From NCBI RefSeq assembly GCF_029542085.1, contig NZ_CP107036.1, positions 5,642,001-5,706,000 on the forward strand: a DNA stretch of 64,000 bases, written 5' to 3'. Source of the stretch: Sphingobacterium sp. ML3W (GTDB taxonomy: Bacteria; Bacteroidota; Bacteroidia; Sphingobacteriales; Sphingobacteriaceae). A model generated the notes under the pieces. It ran no database searches, was not told where the DNA came from, and worked only from the letters and a program-made list of their open reading frames with translations. The number at the start of each line of letters is the position of its first letter. Position 1 is the stretch's first letter. This document shows, in pieces, positions 1 to 7,977 of the stretch. The position numbers were made by a program, and so were the translations under genes.

Positions 1-198
1 GTAAAAGGCGTTGGTACCGCCATCATGCAAGGAGTGGAGGAAATAGCGGTAAATAATGGAATATATAGTATCAAAGTGGACACGAATTTTGATAATGGGG
101 GGATGTTGCACGTATTTGATAAGCTAGGGTATCAATATTGTGGAGAAGTACATTTTCGAGGTGCTGCTCGTCGGGCTTTTGAAAAACTATTGAAATAA
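1..198 (+). CDS. GNAT-family N-acetyltransferase, C-terminal fragment
   Basis: This frame is open from the first base to a TAA at 196-198 and is cut by the window start, so only about 65 C-terminal residues remain. The fragment opens with VKGVGTAIMQ, which fits the acetyl-CoA pyrophosphate loop (Q/RxxGxG/A) of GNAT acetyltransferases. It ends with the usual last strands, including KVDTNFDNGGMLHVFDKLGY, where a Asn-rich turn precedes the F-x-K-x-G-[FY] motif typical of the family. The substrate cannot be told. A bidirectional terminator follows at 283-319, shared with tyrS on the other strand. The family call is fairly firm; specific function is unknown. Confidence 0.75.
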   Translation, partial: VKGVGTAIMQGVEEIAVNNGIYSIKVDTNFDNGGMLHVFDKLGYQYCGEVHFRGAARRAFEKLLK

Positions 199-282
199 GT
201 GACTATAGCACCAGGATCGAGCGAACATGAGTTAAAATAAGATTGGTTTTGTGACAGACTTTAATGACTAGCTATAAAAAAT

Positions 283-319
283 AAAAAATCCCTTTTTACG
301 CTGTAAAAAGGGATTTTTT
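283..319. terminator. Bidirectional rho-independent terminator (GNAT gene / tyrS)
   Basis: A 17-bp perfect inverted repeat (283-299 with 303-319) has a 3-nt loop and A-tracts and T-tracts on both flanks. It lies between convergent genes, so it can stop transcription from either side. Confidence 0.85.
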
Positions 320-337
320 ATTTCGTAAAACGTAGTT

Positions 338-1618
338 TTATGCAATAATCAAATAGTAATTTTTCTTACCTCTCTGTGCAATAATATATTTATTGTTCAC
401 CAAATTGCTTTCGGTGATCACTTGTTCAATATCTGTTGCTTTTTCACGGTTGATAGACACACCACCACCTTGGAGCATTTTACGGGCTTCGCCTTTTGAC
501 GGGAAAACTTGCGTATTGACAGCCAACAGATCGAGGATATTGATTCCTGCTTCTAGATCTTCTCTTGCTACCTGAAATTGTGGGATACCTTCAAATACTT
601 CAAGGACAGCTTCGTGATCTAAATCGTTTAGAAATTCCAATGAGCCGTTGCCAAAAAGAAAATCAGAGGTTTTAATAGCAGTCTCATAAGCTTCTTCAGA
701 ATGCGTGCGAATCGTGATATCTTTTGCTAATGCTTTTTGGACAATGCGCAAATGTGGTGCGGCATCGTGCTCGGCGATGATCGCCTCGATTTCTGCCTGC
801 GGCTTAAGTGTAAAGATCTTAATCCAGCTTTTGGCATCGTCATCTGAGGTGTTTAACCAAAATTGATAATATTTATAGGGCGAAGTTTTCTTTGGATCTA
901 ACCAGACTGCCCCAGATTCTGTCTTTCCGAATTTTTGGCCGTCTGCTTTTTTAATCAATTGTGTCGTAATGGCATAAGCTGTTCCCTGATCTTGACGACG
1001 AATCATTTCACTTCCTGTGACAATATTACCCCATTGATCAGATCCACCCATTTGTATTTTACAATTGTGGTGTTTCCACAGATAATAGAAATCGTAACCT
1101 TGAATCAATTGATAGGTGAATTCTGTAAATGATAGACCATTGTCTCCTTCTAAACGTTTTTTTACAGAATCCTTTGCCATCATATAGTTGACGGTAATCA
1201 TTTTACCGATATCACGGATAAAGTCCAAAAAACTGAAATCTTTGAACCAATCGTAATTATTAACCATCTGGGCATCATTTTCGCCTTCTCCAAATTCAAG
1301 AAATTTGCCTAACTGTTTTTTTAGACAAGCAACATTATGTTGTAAGGTTGCTTCGTCAAGTAAGTTACGCTCTGCAGATTTGAAAGAAGGGTCTCCAATC
1401 ATTCCTGTTGCGCCACCCACCAATGCTACTGGTTTATGCCCCGCATTTTGGAAATGGATTAAGGTCATGATTTGAGTTAAGTGTCCTACGTGTAGAGAGT
1501 CTCCTGTGGGATCAAAGCCGATATAGCCAGCGACTTTTTCTTTATTCAGTAAGTCTTCAGTTCCAGGCATAATATCTTGCAGCATGCCTCTCCAACGTAA
1601 TTCTTCTACAAAGCTCAT
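338..1618 (-). CDS. tyrS: Tyrosyl-tRNA synthetase
   Basis: Charges tRNA-Tyr with tyrosine in the cytoplasm. The 426-residue product has the normal bacterial TyrRS length. The class I signature appears near residue 43 as HVGH (HIGH variant) within FDPTGDSLHVGHL. The KMSKS-loop equivalent is KFGKT near residue 230. YQLIQGYDFYYLWKHH and MGGSDQWGN are tyrosine- and tRNA-site motifs of the family. The C-terminal 70 residues form an S4-type RNA-binding domain (KGEARKMLQGGGVSIN). A TATCTTTG -7 element lies 36 nt upstream of the ATG. Transcription ends at the hairpin at 283-319. Identification is secure. Confidence 0.97.
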   Translation of the reverse strand: MSFVEELRWRGMLQDIMPGTEDLLNKEKVAGYIGFDPTGDSLHVGHLTQIMTLIHFQNAGHKPVALVGGATGMIGDPSFKSAERNLLDEATLQHNVACLKKQLGKFLEFGEGENDAQMVNNYDWFKDFSFLDFIRDIGKMITVNYMMAKDSVKKRLEGDNGLSFTEFTYQLIQGYDFYYLWKHHNCKIQMGGSDQWGNIVTGSEMIRRQDQGTAYAITTQLIKKADGQKFGKTESGAVWLDPKKTSPYKYYQFWLNTSDDDAKSWIKIFTLKPQAEIEAIIAEHDAAPHLRIVQKALAKDITIRTHSEEAYETAIKTSDFLFGNGSLEFLNDLDHEAVLEVFEGIPQFQVAREDLEAGINILDLLAVNTQVFPSKGEARKMLQGGGVSINREKATDIEQVITESNLVNNKYIIAQRGKKNYYLIIA

Positions 1619-1653
1619 TGTTAAATGGATTTAATTTTTTAATTTACAAGATG

Positions 1654-1661
1654 CAAAGATA
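1654..1661 (-). promoter_or_regulatory. -7 promoter element of tyrS (TATCTTTG)
   Basis: Exact match to the Bacteroidota -7 consensus TAnnTTTG on the minus strand, about 36 nt before the tyrS ATG. No clear TTTG -33 element was seen. Confidence 0.5.
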
Positions 1662-1721
1662 GGAGATTAAGCGTATATTGAGCGAATAATTCCATATAAA
1701 AGCACACGCTAATAAGCTAAT

Positions 1722-2405
1722 ATGAATTTTTTATCACATTTTTATTTTGAGCGGTTTGCGACCAATCCCGAGCGAATTGTTGGCGGGTTGTTACCTGATC
1801 TGTTAAAAAATGCCGATAAAACTTTTGTGCTCAAACCCAGGCAATATGAAGATGAATTGCTGGATAACCCATTGTTGGAACAACTTTATATCGGTTGGAA
1901 CCGTCATATAGAGGTTGATCGTCTCTTTCATAATTCAACTTATTTTTTTCATCACACACATCAACTAAAGTTACAGATACAGTCAAGTCTAAAGGAACTG
2001 CCTATTCGCCCTTCCTTTATGGCACATATTGCTTTAGAGTTGTTACTGGATCATATCCTGACACAGCAAAAAGCGGTGTCTATAGATAAGTTCTATGCGG
2101 CAATGTCGCAGGTGAACGAAGATGCTGTGCGGAAATTTTTGAAAATAAACCAATTAAGTGATATTCCTAAGTTTGATAAATTTTACCATCAATTTATTGA
2201 CTGGAAATATATCTATGATTATGCGCATGTTGAAAAAATTGCGGGTGCGCTTTTCAATATCTGTAAGCGCTTATGGCAATTTGAAGTTCAGGAGCATCAG
2301 CGTGAGTTATTGACGGAACAATTGATTTCTTATTTACAGCATCATATGGCGGACTATCAAGAGATTTATCAATATATTCATTATGAGTTGGTCGACTTTA
2401 AATAG
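1722..2405 (+). CDS. acpH: Acyl carrier protein phosphodiesterase (AcpH / DUF479 family)
   Basis: The 227-residue protein starts MNFLSHFYFERF and carries the N-terminal pattern of the ACP phosphodiesterase family (N-[FY]-L-[AS]-H followed by GxxxxDL, here GGLLPDLLKN). Histidine/aspartate residues typical of the family's HD-like metal site recur, for example GWNRHIEVDRLFHN near residues 58-71 and LLLDHILT near 108. Known members remove 4'-phosphopantetheine from holo-ACP; that function is inferred here from family. It is a single gene between divergent tyrS and the same-strand permease. Length is near the usual 190-230. Confidence 0.8.
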   Translation: MNFLSHFYFERFATNPERIVGGLLPDLLKNADKTFVLKPRQYEDELLDNPLLEQLYIGWNRHIEVDRLFHNSTYFFHHTHQLKLQIQSSLKELPIRPSFMAHIALELLLDHILTQQKAVSIDKFYAAMSQVNEDAVRKFLKINQLSDIPKFDKFYHQFIDWKYIYDYAHVEKIAGALFNICKRLWQFEVQEHQRELLTEQLISYLQHHMADYQEIYQYIHYELVDFK

Positions 2406-2484
2406 TCTATCCAAAAAATACCAATAGTATAAGACCTTGAAAATATTTATTTTCGCATAATTTTACGTATAAAACTAATATTAC

Positions 2485-4185
2485 ATGTCACATAGACTTT
2501 TTCGGAAGAAAAGTGTTGATCAGATCCTACTGGATACCCAAAAGGAGGGTGGAACTGGCCTCGCGAAGGTTTTGGGGGTAACCGATCTGGTTTCATTGGG
2601 TATAGCCGCTATTGTGGGCGCTGGAATCTTTAGCACCATCGGATTAGCGAGTTATGAAGGTGGGCCAGCCGTTTCTCTTCTATTTATTTTTACTGCTTTT
2701 GCTTGCGTGTTTACAGCACTTGCATATGCACAGTTTGCCAGTACCGTACCTGTCTCGGGATCAGCTTATACGTATGCCTATGTGGCTTTTGGTGAGCTGT
2801 TTGCTTGGATTATTGGCTGGGCGTTGGTATTAGAATATGCGGTTTCAAATACGGTAATAGCTATTTCCTGGTCGCAATATTTTGTTTCTATGCTGGAAGG
2901 GTTTGGGCTGCACATGCCTGCTTGGCTTTCGATGGCACCAGGGTATGCATATGATGCTGTGGATAAAATGAATCAGCATGGGATGTCAAGTCTTACGGCT
3001 ATTGATCAGCATGGACTTGCTGCATTTAACAGTGCGCCACGGATCGGAGGAATGCCTATTATATTTGACTTACCAGCAGGGGTAATTACCTTTTTGGTTA
3101 CTTGGCTCGTTTATATAGGTATTAAGGAATCCCAAAAAGCAAGCATGATTATGGTTATGATCAAGGTCGGGATAATCTTGGCGGTAATTTTTGGTGGAAT
3201 CTTTTACGTGAAGCCCGAAAATTGGACTCCTTTTGCACCAAATGGCCTACAGGGGGTACTTGGAAGTGTGGCGGCCGTATTCTTTGCTTTTATCGGATTT
3301 GATTCGATCTCAACAACTGCCGAGGAATGTAAAAATCCACAACGTGATCTACCTAAAGCAATGATTTATTGTTTATTGATTTGCACAGTACTCTATGTGG
3401 CTATTACTTTGGTGTTGACAGGGATGGTAAATTATACTGAACTTAATGTAAAGGATCCTTTGGCTTTTGTGTTTAAGTATGTTGGATTTGACCATATGGC
3501 TGGGGTTATATCAGTAACATCTGTTATTGCTATTACCAGTGCCCTTCTGGTCTATCAATTGGCTCAACCAAGGATTTGGATGACAATGAGTAGGGATGGA
3601 TTATTATGGAAGAAATTTGCGACTATTCACCCGAAATATAAAACACCTTCCTTTGCGACAATTGTAACAGGTCTTGTCGTAGCGATTCCTTCTTTATTTT
3701 TCAAGATGGACTTCTTTGTTGATTTGACGAGCGTTGGTACGTTCTTCGCGTTTATTTTAGTCTGCGCGGGTGTACTGTATATGGATTATTCGGGATTATC
3801 GGCCAAATCCAAATTTAAGGTTCCCTACATCAATGGTAAATACGTTGTTGGAGCAGGACTCATCATCGCGACTGTCTTGATAGGAATCTATGGAAAAGAT
3901 ACATTGGACGAATGGAAGAAGCTTTCCATTTTGGAAATAGTAGAACATAAAATGTTAGTGATCATTTTTTGGCTAACATGGTTGGGTCTGGGTATTTATA
4001 GTTTTAAAATGAATTTTTCGCTTTTACCTGTTATCGGGATATTGATTAATCTTTATCTGATGACGGAGCTTGGTGCAAGTAACTGGATTATTTTTGTGAT
4101 TTGGTTGGTCATTGGTTTAGGTGTGTATTTTATGTATGGCTATAAACATTCTAAGCTCAATAAATCAGTATCTATTGAGGGATAG
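2485..4185 (+). CDS. APC-superfamily amino acid permease
   Basis: A 566-residue integral membrane protein of the amino acid-polyamine-cation superfamily, closest in layout to the cationic amino acid transporter (YfnA/CAT) group. After a short cytoplasmic N-terminus, TM1 contains GIAAIVGAGIFSTIG, the unwound substrate-binding GAGIF segment. Another family motif is FFAFIGFDSISTTAEECKNP near residues 265-285, where AEE-x-x-NPQRDLP is diagnostic. About 12-14 TM segments are visible, with an unusual 45-residue extracellular loop between TM3 and TM5. The substrate is not known. It is monocistronic and ends at the hairpin at 4195-4249. Confidence 0.9.
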   Translation: MSHRLFRKKSVDQILLDTQKEGGTGLAKVLGVTDLVSLGIAAIVGAGIFSTIGLASYEGGPAVSLLFIFTAFACVFTALAYAQFASTVPVSGSAYTYAYVAFGELFAWIIGWALVLEYAVSNTVIAISWSQYFVSMLEGFGLHMPAWLSMAPGYAYDAVDKMNQHGMSSLTAIDQHGLAAFNSAPRIGGMPIIFDLPAGVITFLVTWLVYIGIKESQKASMIMVMIKVGIILAVIFGGIFYVKPENWTPFAPNGLQGVLGSVAAVFFAFIGFDSISTTAEECKNPQRDLPKAMIYCLLICTVLYVAITLVLTGMVNYTELNVKDPLAFVFKYVGFDHMAGVISVTSVIAITSALLVYQLAQPRIWMTMSRDGLLWKKFATIHPKYKTPSFATIVTGLVVAIPSLFFKMDFFVDLTSVGTFFAFILVCAGVLYMDYSGLSAKSKFKVPYINGKYVVGAGLIIATVLIGIYGKDTLDEWKKLSILEIVEHKMLVIIFWLTWLGLGIYSFKMNFSLLPVIGILINLYLMTELGASNWIIFVIWLVIGLGVYFMYGYKHSKLNKSVSIEG

Positions 4186-4194
4186 CGTCCCCTA

Positions 4195-4249
4195 TTTTTA
4201 AAAGGAAAAGGAGCTGTTGTTTTGCAATAGCTCCTTTTCCTTTTAAAAA
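4195..4249. terminator. Bidirectional terminator (permease / rlmF)
   Basis: A 21-bp inverted repeat (4195-4215 with 4229-4249, stem core AAAGGAAAAGGAGCT) has a 13-nt loop and A/T tracts on both sides. It lies between convergent genes. Confidence 0.85.
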
Positions 4250-4259
4250 TTTTTACCGA

Positions 4260-5171
4260 TTAAAATCTCCACAAAAGGATTCGGCTTACTTTGTTACCTT
4301 GTTCCATGCGGATAACTTCGGACTCTTTTACATTGATTTTCTTTAACTTATGCTGTAGAAAACGGACGTCTTCACGATGGGCAACCAATGAGGAGAACCA
4401 TTTAACCTGATCTTTGTAGAATTGGCTCTCAAATATCATGCGTGTCAAAAAGGCTTTCTCGCCGCCATCACACCAAAGTTCACTTCCTTGTCCTGAGAAC
4501 GTTTGGACAACGGTATTCTCATCTAATTTAGCATTTTTTATACCTGTAGCTTTACGTACGGATTGTTGTAATGCTTCTGTCTGCGAACTAAAGAAAGGTG
4601 GATTGCAGATGATCATGTCAAATTTTTCATCTGGGAGGATGATATCTTTGAAAATCGCTTTTGGATTGTTCTGTAATCGTATTTGGATGTTCTTTTTTAA
4701 GCTCACATTTGTACGTGTAATTTCAATCGCGTTTTTATATGCTTTTTTTATGATTTCTGAACCAACAAAACTCCATCCATATTCTTGGTGACCAATAATG
4801 GGATAGATACAACTGGCTCCCACACCAATATCTAGCACCCGTACCTTTCCTCCTTTTGGAATTTCACCGTTATTATCTCTGGCAAGAACATCCGCAACAT
4901 AATGGATGTAATCTGCTCTACCTGGAATAGGAGGGCATAGATTTTCCTTTGGGATATCCCAATGTTGGATGTGGTAGTATTTTTTTAGAAGTGCTTGATT
5001 TAAAACCTTAACAGCATCGGGGTTGTTAAAATCAATTGTTTTGAGCTTATAAGCATTTACTGTAACAAAATCTTTTAAGGAAGGTTCGATTTTGCTAAGT
5101 TCGTCAAAATTGTAATTATCGAGATGTCTATTTCGAGGGTGTAATTTCTTTGTTGGATTAGCGTCTGCCAT
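4260..5171 (-). CDS. rlmF: 23S rRNA (adenine-1618-N6)-methyltransferase
   Basis: Methylates A1618 of 23S rRNA with S-adenosylmethionine. The N-terminus has the RlmF hallmark LHPRNRHLDNYNFDELSK (near residue 9). The methyltransferase core has the SAM loop VLDIGVGASCIYP and the N6-adenine catalytic motif NPPF in MIICNPPFFSSQ. I place the start at the ATG at 5171 (303 residues). The frame stays open upstream to 5237, but that stretch contains the kup terminator and a TACTTTTG -7 box, so it is unlikely to be translated. It is the downstream gene after kup on the same strand, with its own promoter. Confidence 0.93.
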   Translation of the reverse strand: MADANPTKKLHPRNRHLDNYNFDELSKIEPSLKDFVTVNAYKLKTIDFNNPDAVKVLNQALLKKYYHIQHWDIPKENLCPPIPGRADYIHYVADVLARDNNGEIPKGGKVRVLDIGVGASCIYPIIGHQEYGWSFVGSEIIKKAYKNAIEITRTNVSLKKNIQIRLQNNPKAIFKDIILPDEKFDMIICNPPFFSSQTEALQQSVRKATGIKNAKLDENTVVQTFSGQGSELWCDGGEKAFLTRMIFESQFYKDQVKWFSSLVAHREDVRFLQHKLKKINVKESEVIRMEQGNKVSRILLWRF

Positions 5172-5187
5172 GATATAATATTTGCAA

Positions 5188-5195
5188 CAAAAGTA
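5188..5195 (-). promoter_or_regulatory. -7 promoter element of rlmF (TACTTTTG)
   Basis: Matches TAnnTTTG and sits 16 nt before the rlmF ATG at 5171. The -33 position reads TTTT. It fixes the start choice for rlmF. Confidence 0.55.
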
Positions 5196-5212
5196 ATGCA
5201 ATTCTATTGAAT

Positions 5213-5242
5213 AAAAAAGGTGATGCTTCTGCACCACCTTTT
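5213..5242 (-). terminator. Terminator of kup
   Basis: On the minus strand, just after the kup stop, a 12-bp stem with one mismatch (5231-5242 with 5215-5226) and a 4-nt loop is followed by a T-rich run. It separates kup from rlmF. Confidence 0.75.
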
Positions 5243-5247
5243 AAGAC

Positions 5248-7194
5248 TTAATCTTTTCGTATGAGATGAACCTCCGATGTCTGGGGGAAATTCAGTGGAA
5301 CTCGTTCAATCGTGACGAAACTGGAATCTAGACCAAATCCCTTTTCTTCGGATAAACTCATTTTTTTCAGGTATCCATAAATGTCCATAATCACTTTTTC
5401 GATCCATGACATCTGGTTGGTTTTGGATAATACCTTTTCCAGTACAACAAATTTGAAATCTCCTGGAATATTATGTTTACGGAGTGTATCGTATTGACTT
5501 GTGATGTCAATTTCACCTTTTTTTACCATTTCTTCAACTACTTTTCTGAAGAGTAGGCTAATACGCTGTTCTTCTCTAAAACCCAATTTGAAGTCAATCC
5601 GTATAAGTTTTCCAGGGATCAGTTGATCAATGGAATATTCCCTGGTGTGGGGATGATCCATAACATCTACGTGTACCAGCCAGTAAACGTCAGCGCGTTT
5701 AGGTTTTTTATTAATGATGGAGTAAATAATTTTGGCTTCAATTTCAGATTTGAAATTTGCACTGGTCAGGTATACCAAATGTGACGCAAAGGGTGGAACG
5801 GACTTGTCTTCGCTCAATTCCGATATAATCGGATAATATTTATTGATATTGATAAAGTTAACAAAACGATTTTTAATCTTGCGCGCGGTATACCAGCAGT
5901 ACATTGTACCAAACAAGGCAATCGCTAATAAAAGTGTCAACCAACCGCCATGGGCAATTTTTACACCATTACCGATCAGGAATGTCAATTCTATCACAAA
6001 ATACGCTACTAGGAAAATCCCAATGAGTACGCGGTTGACTTTTTTCATGGCTAGGAAATAACCCATTAAAACGGTTGTCATCAGTACTGTTAGGTTGATG
6101 GCAAGACCATAGGCCGCATCCATTTTGCTTGATTCTTCGAAAACCCAGATAACGATCATACAACCGATCCAAAGAATAAGGTTGATTGACGGGACATATA
6201 ATTGACCTTTATGCTCACTAGGATAGCGGATAGCAACTTTGGGCCAGATGTTTAAACGTACAGCTTCTGAAATTAAGGTGTAGGATCCCGAGATCATGGC
6301 CTGACTGGCGATCACGGCTGCAATAGTTGCGATAGCAATACCATAACCGATAAACCAATCTGGCATAATGGAGTAAAACGGATTTGCTCCGCCTAAGACA
6401 CGACCTTCCTGTGTTAATAACCAGGCTCCTTGACCAAAATAGTTTAATATCAGTGTGATCTTAACATAAATCCAGCTAATGCGAATATTTGCCTTACCAC
6501 AATGTCCCATATCTGAATATAGGGCTTCAGCACCTGTTGTACAAAGGAATACAGCACCGATCAAGAGTAGAGAGTGTGGGTAGGTTATTAAGATATGAAA
6601 GGCATAATACGGATTAATTGCTTTCATTACTTCTGGGGCCAAATGGATATGGGACAGACCAAGAACTCCAATAATCGTGAACCATATTGTCATTAACGGG
6701 CCGAATACTTTTCCGACAACAGAAGTGCCAAATCGTTGAATAATAAAAAGTAAAGAAATAATCGTTACAACAATTGGTACCGTTGGAAGACCTGGAAATT
6801 TGATATCCAAACCTTCTATCGCAGAGGATATTGTGATAGCGGGTGTAATCATCCCATCAGCTAGCAATGTGGCTGCACCTATCATTGCTGGGAAAATCAA
6901 CCATGGTGCTCGTTTACGAACCAAAGAGTAAAGTGAAAGAATTCCACCTTCGCCTTTATTGTCCGCACGTAAGGTGATCCAGACATATTTGATGGTTGTT
7001 TGCAGGGTAAGTGTCCAAAAGACGCAGGAGAGGCCTCCCAAAACAAGATCTTTTTGAATGGCACCTTGTCCCATGATTGCTTTGAAAACATATAGCGGCG
7101 AGGTGCCGATATCTCCAAACACGATTCCTAAACTGATCAATAATCCGGCGACACTCACCTTATTGATACTGTTGTGATGACTGTTATCTGTCAT
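5248..7194 (-). CDS. kup: KUP-family potassium transporter
   Basis: Inner-membrane K+ uptake protein, 648 residues, near the family's usual length of 620-650. The family signature GIVFGDIGTSPLYVFK is at residues 22-37 in TM1, and further motifs are DNKGEGGILSLYSL, TGAEALYSDMGHCGK and NYFGQGA. Twelve hydrophobic segments fill residues 15-440, followed by a cytoplasmic C-terminal domain of about 200 residues that includes LVHVDVMD and the strand FVVLEKVLS. It is monocistronic: a TATTTTTG box lies upstream at 7225-7232 and a terminator follows. Identification is firm; whether transport is proton-coupled is known only from the family. Confidence 0.95.
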   Translation of the reverse strand: MTDNSHHNSINKVSVAGLLISLGIVFGDIGTSPLYVFKAIMGQGAIQKDLVLGGLSCVFWTLTLQTTIKYVWITLRADNKGEGGILSLYSLVRKRAPWLIFPAMIGAATLLADGMITPAITISSAIEGLDIKFPGLPTVPIVVTIISLLFIIQRFGTSVVGKVFGPLMTIWFTIIGVLGLSHIHLAPEVMKAINPYYAFHILITYPHSLLLIGAVFLCTTGAEALYSDMGHCGKANIRISWIYVKITLILNYFGQGAWLLTQEGRVLGGANPFYSIMPDWFIGYGIAIATIAAVIASQAMISGSYTLISEAVRLNIWPKVAIRYPSEHKGQLYVPSINLILWIGCMIVIWVFEESSKMDAAYGLAINLTVLMTTVLMGYFLAMKKVNRVLIGIFLVAYFVIELTFLIGNGVKIAHGGWLTLLLAIALFGTMYCWYTARKIKNRFVNFININKYYPIISELSEDKSVPPFASHLVYLTSANFKSEIEAKIIYSIINKKPKRADVYWLVHVDVMDHPHTREYSIDQLIPGKLIRIDFKLGFREEQRISLLFRKVVEEMVKKGEIDITSQYDTLRKHNIPGDFKFVVLEKVLSKTNQMSWIEKVIMDIYGYLKKMSLSEEKGFGLDSSFVTIERVPLNFPQTSEVHLIRKD

Positions 7195-7224
7195 TTAATT
7201 ATTATTTTATTTCAAAATATAATG

Positions 7225-7232
7225 CAAAAATA
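7225..7232 (-). promoter_or_regulatory. -7 promoter element of kup (TATTTTTG)
   Basis: Exact TAnnTTTG match on the minus strand, 30 nt before the kup ATG. No convincing -33 element. Confidence 0.5.
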
Positions 7233-7372
7233 GACTTTTTGTCCGTACTTTAAGCAGGTACATTTGCTGCGCCAAATTTTAGCATTTCATTTGACATGCG
7301 CAATAGCTGTTAAAATTTGTTAAAAGAATCTATCGATCCCTACTTTACCTCAAAAAATTTTAAACAAAATAC

Positions 7373-7380
7373 TAACTTTG
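7373..7380 (+). promoter_or_regulatory. -7 promoter element (TAACTTTG) of the T9SS-tail gene
   Basis: TAnnTTTG match 73 nt upstream of the ATG at 7454. No clear TTTG at the -33 position. Confidence 0.45.
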
Positions 7381-7453
7381 TTGTTGATAATTCAAATAGT
7401 TAGCGTTATATTTGATTAAACCGTAACCAATATTTGAAGTCTAATTTAACACT

Positions 7454-7885
7454 ATGGGGAGAAATCTACTTAAAGCAGCTTATTTAACACTTATTACCAC
7501 ACTGACCTTGTGCAGCGGGGTAGGTCGAGTGTATGCGAAGTCTCCTGATGACCATACTTTTTTGCAAGCTACTTGGAACGGTAATGAGGGATTTGGAGAT
7601 AACAATATTAAGGATACTGAGAAACTGATCAATAACGTTAAAGTATTTTATAATCCGATTGCAGAACAAGTCAATCTTTCCTTTAAATTGGCAAAGTCAT
7701 CTAGTGTGTCTATTAAAGTCATGGATGCTTTAGGTAATGAAATTCTACAACTGATGAATGGAAATCTTGACGCTGGTGTTCAGAATCTTTCTTTTGAACA
7801 TGGTGGCAAATTGACAACTGGATTTTATTTTGTGCGTGTTGTTGCTGGATCTGAGACTGTGGTAAAAAGATTTTCTGTCCGCTAA
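7454..7885 (+). CDS. Small secreted protein consisting mainly of a T9SS type A sorting domain
   Basis: The 143-residue product has an N-terminal signal peptide (about residues 1-28, ending near VYAKS) and a C-terminal domain of about 75 residues with the T9SS sorting pattern: VFYNPIAEQVNLSFKLAKS, then VSIKVMDALGNEIL, GVQNLSFEHGG and a final FYFVRVVAGSETVVKRFSVR. Only about 35 residues lie between signal and tail, so there is almost no passenger. It may be a free-standing surface module or a T9SS-dependent peptide. Normally this tail ends large exported enzymes and adhesins. It stands alone, convergent with ispG, with a bidirectional terminator behind it. Confidence 0.85.
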   Translation: MGRNLLKAAYLTLITTLTLCSGVGRVYAKSPDDHTFLQATWNGNEGFGDNNIKDTEKLINNVKVFYNPIAEQVNLSFKLAKSSSVSIKVMDALGNEILQLMNGNLDAGVQNLSFEHGGKLTTGFYFVRVVAGSETVVKRFSVR

Positions 7886-7926
7886 GTATGACGAGAAGAC
7901 TCAATTGATAAAAAAATTGAATTTAC

Positions 7927-7972
7927 AATATAATAAGGAAGGGGATCATTTGATCCCCTTCCTTATTATATT
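7927..7972. terminator. Bidirectional terminator (T9SS-tail gene / ispG)
   Basis: A perfect 22-bp inverted repeat (7927-7948 with 7951-7972; core AAGGAAGGGGATCA) is followed by an AT-rich run. It lies between convergent genes. Confidence 0.85.
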
Positions 7973-7977
7973 ATCGC

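Noticed and set aside
5172..5237. N-terminal extension of rlmF by 22 residues
   Set aside because: The stretch contains the kup terminator and the rlmF promoter box, so the ATG at 5171 is used.
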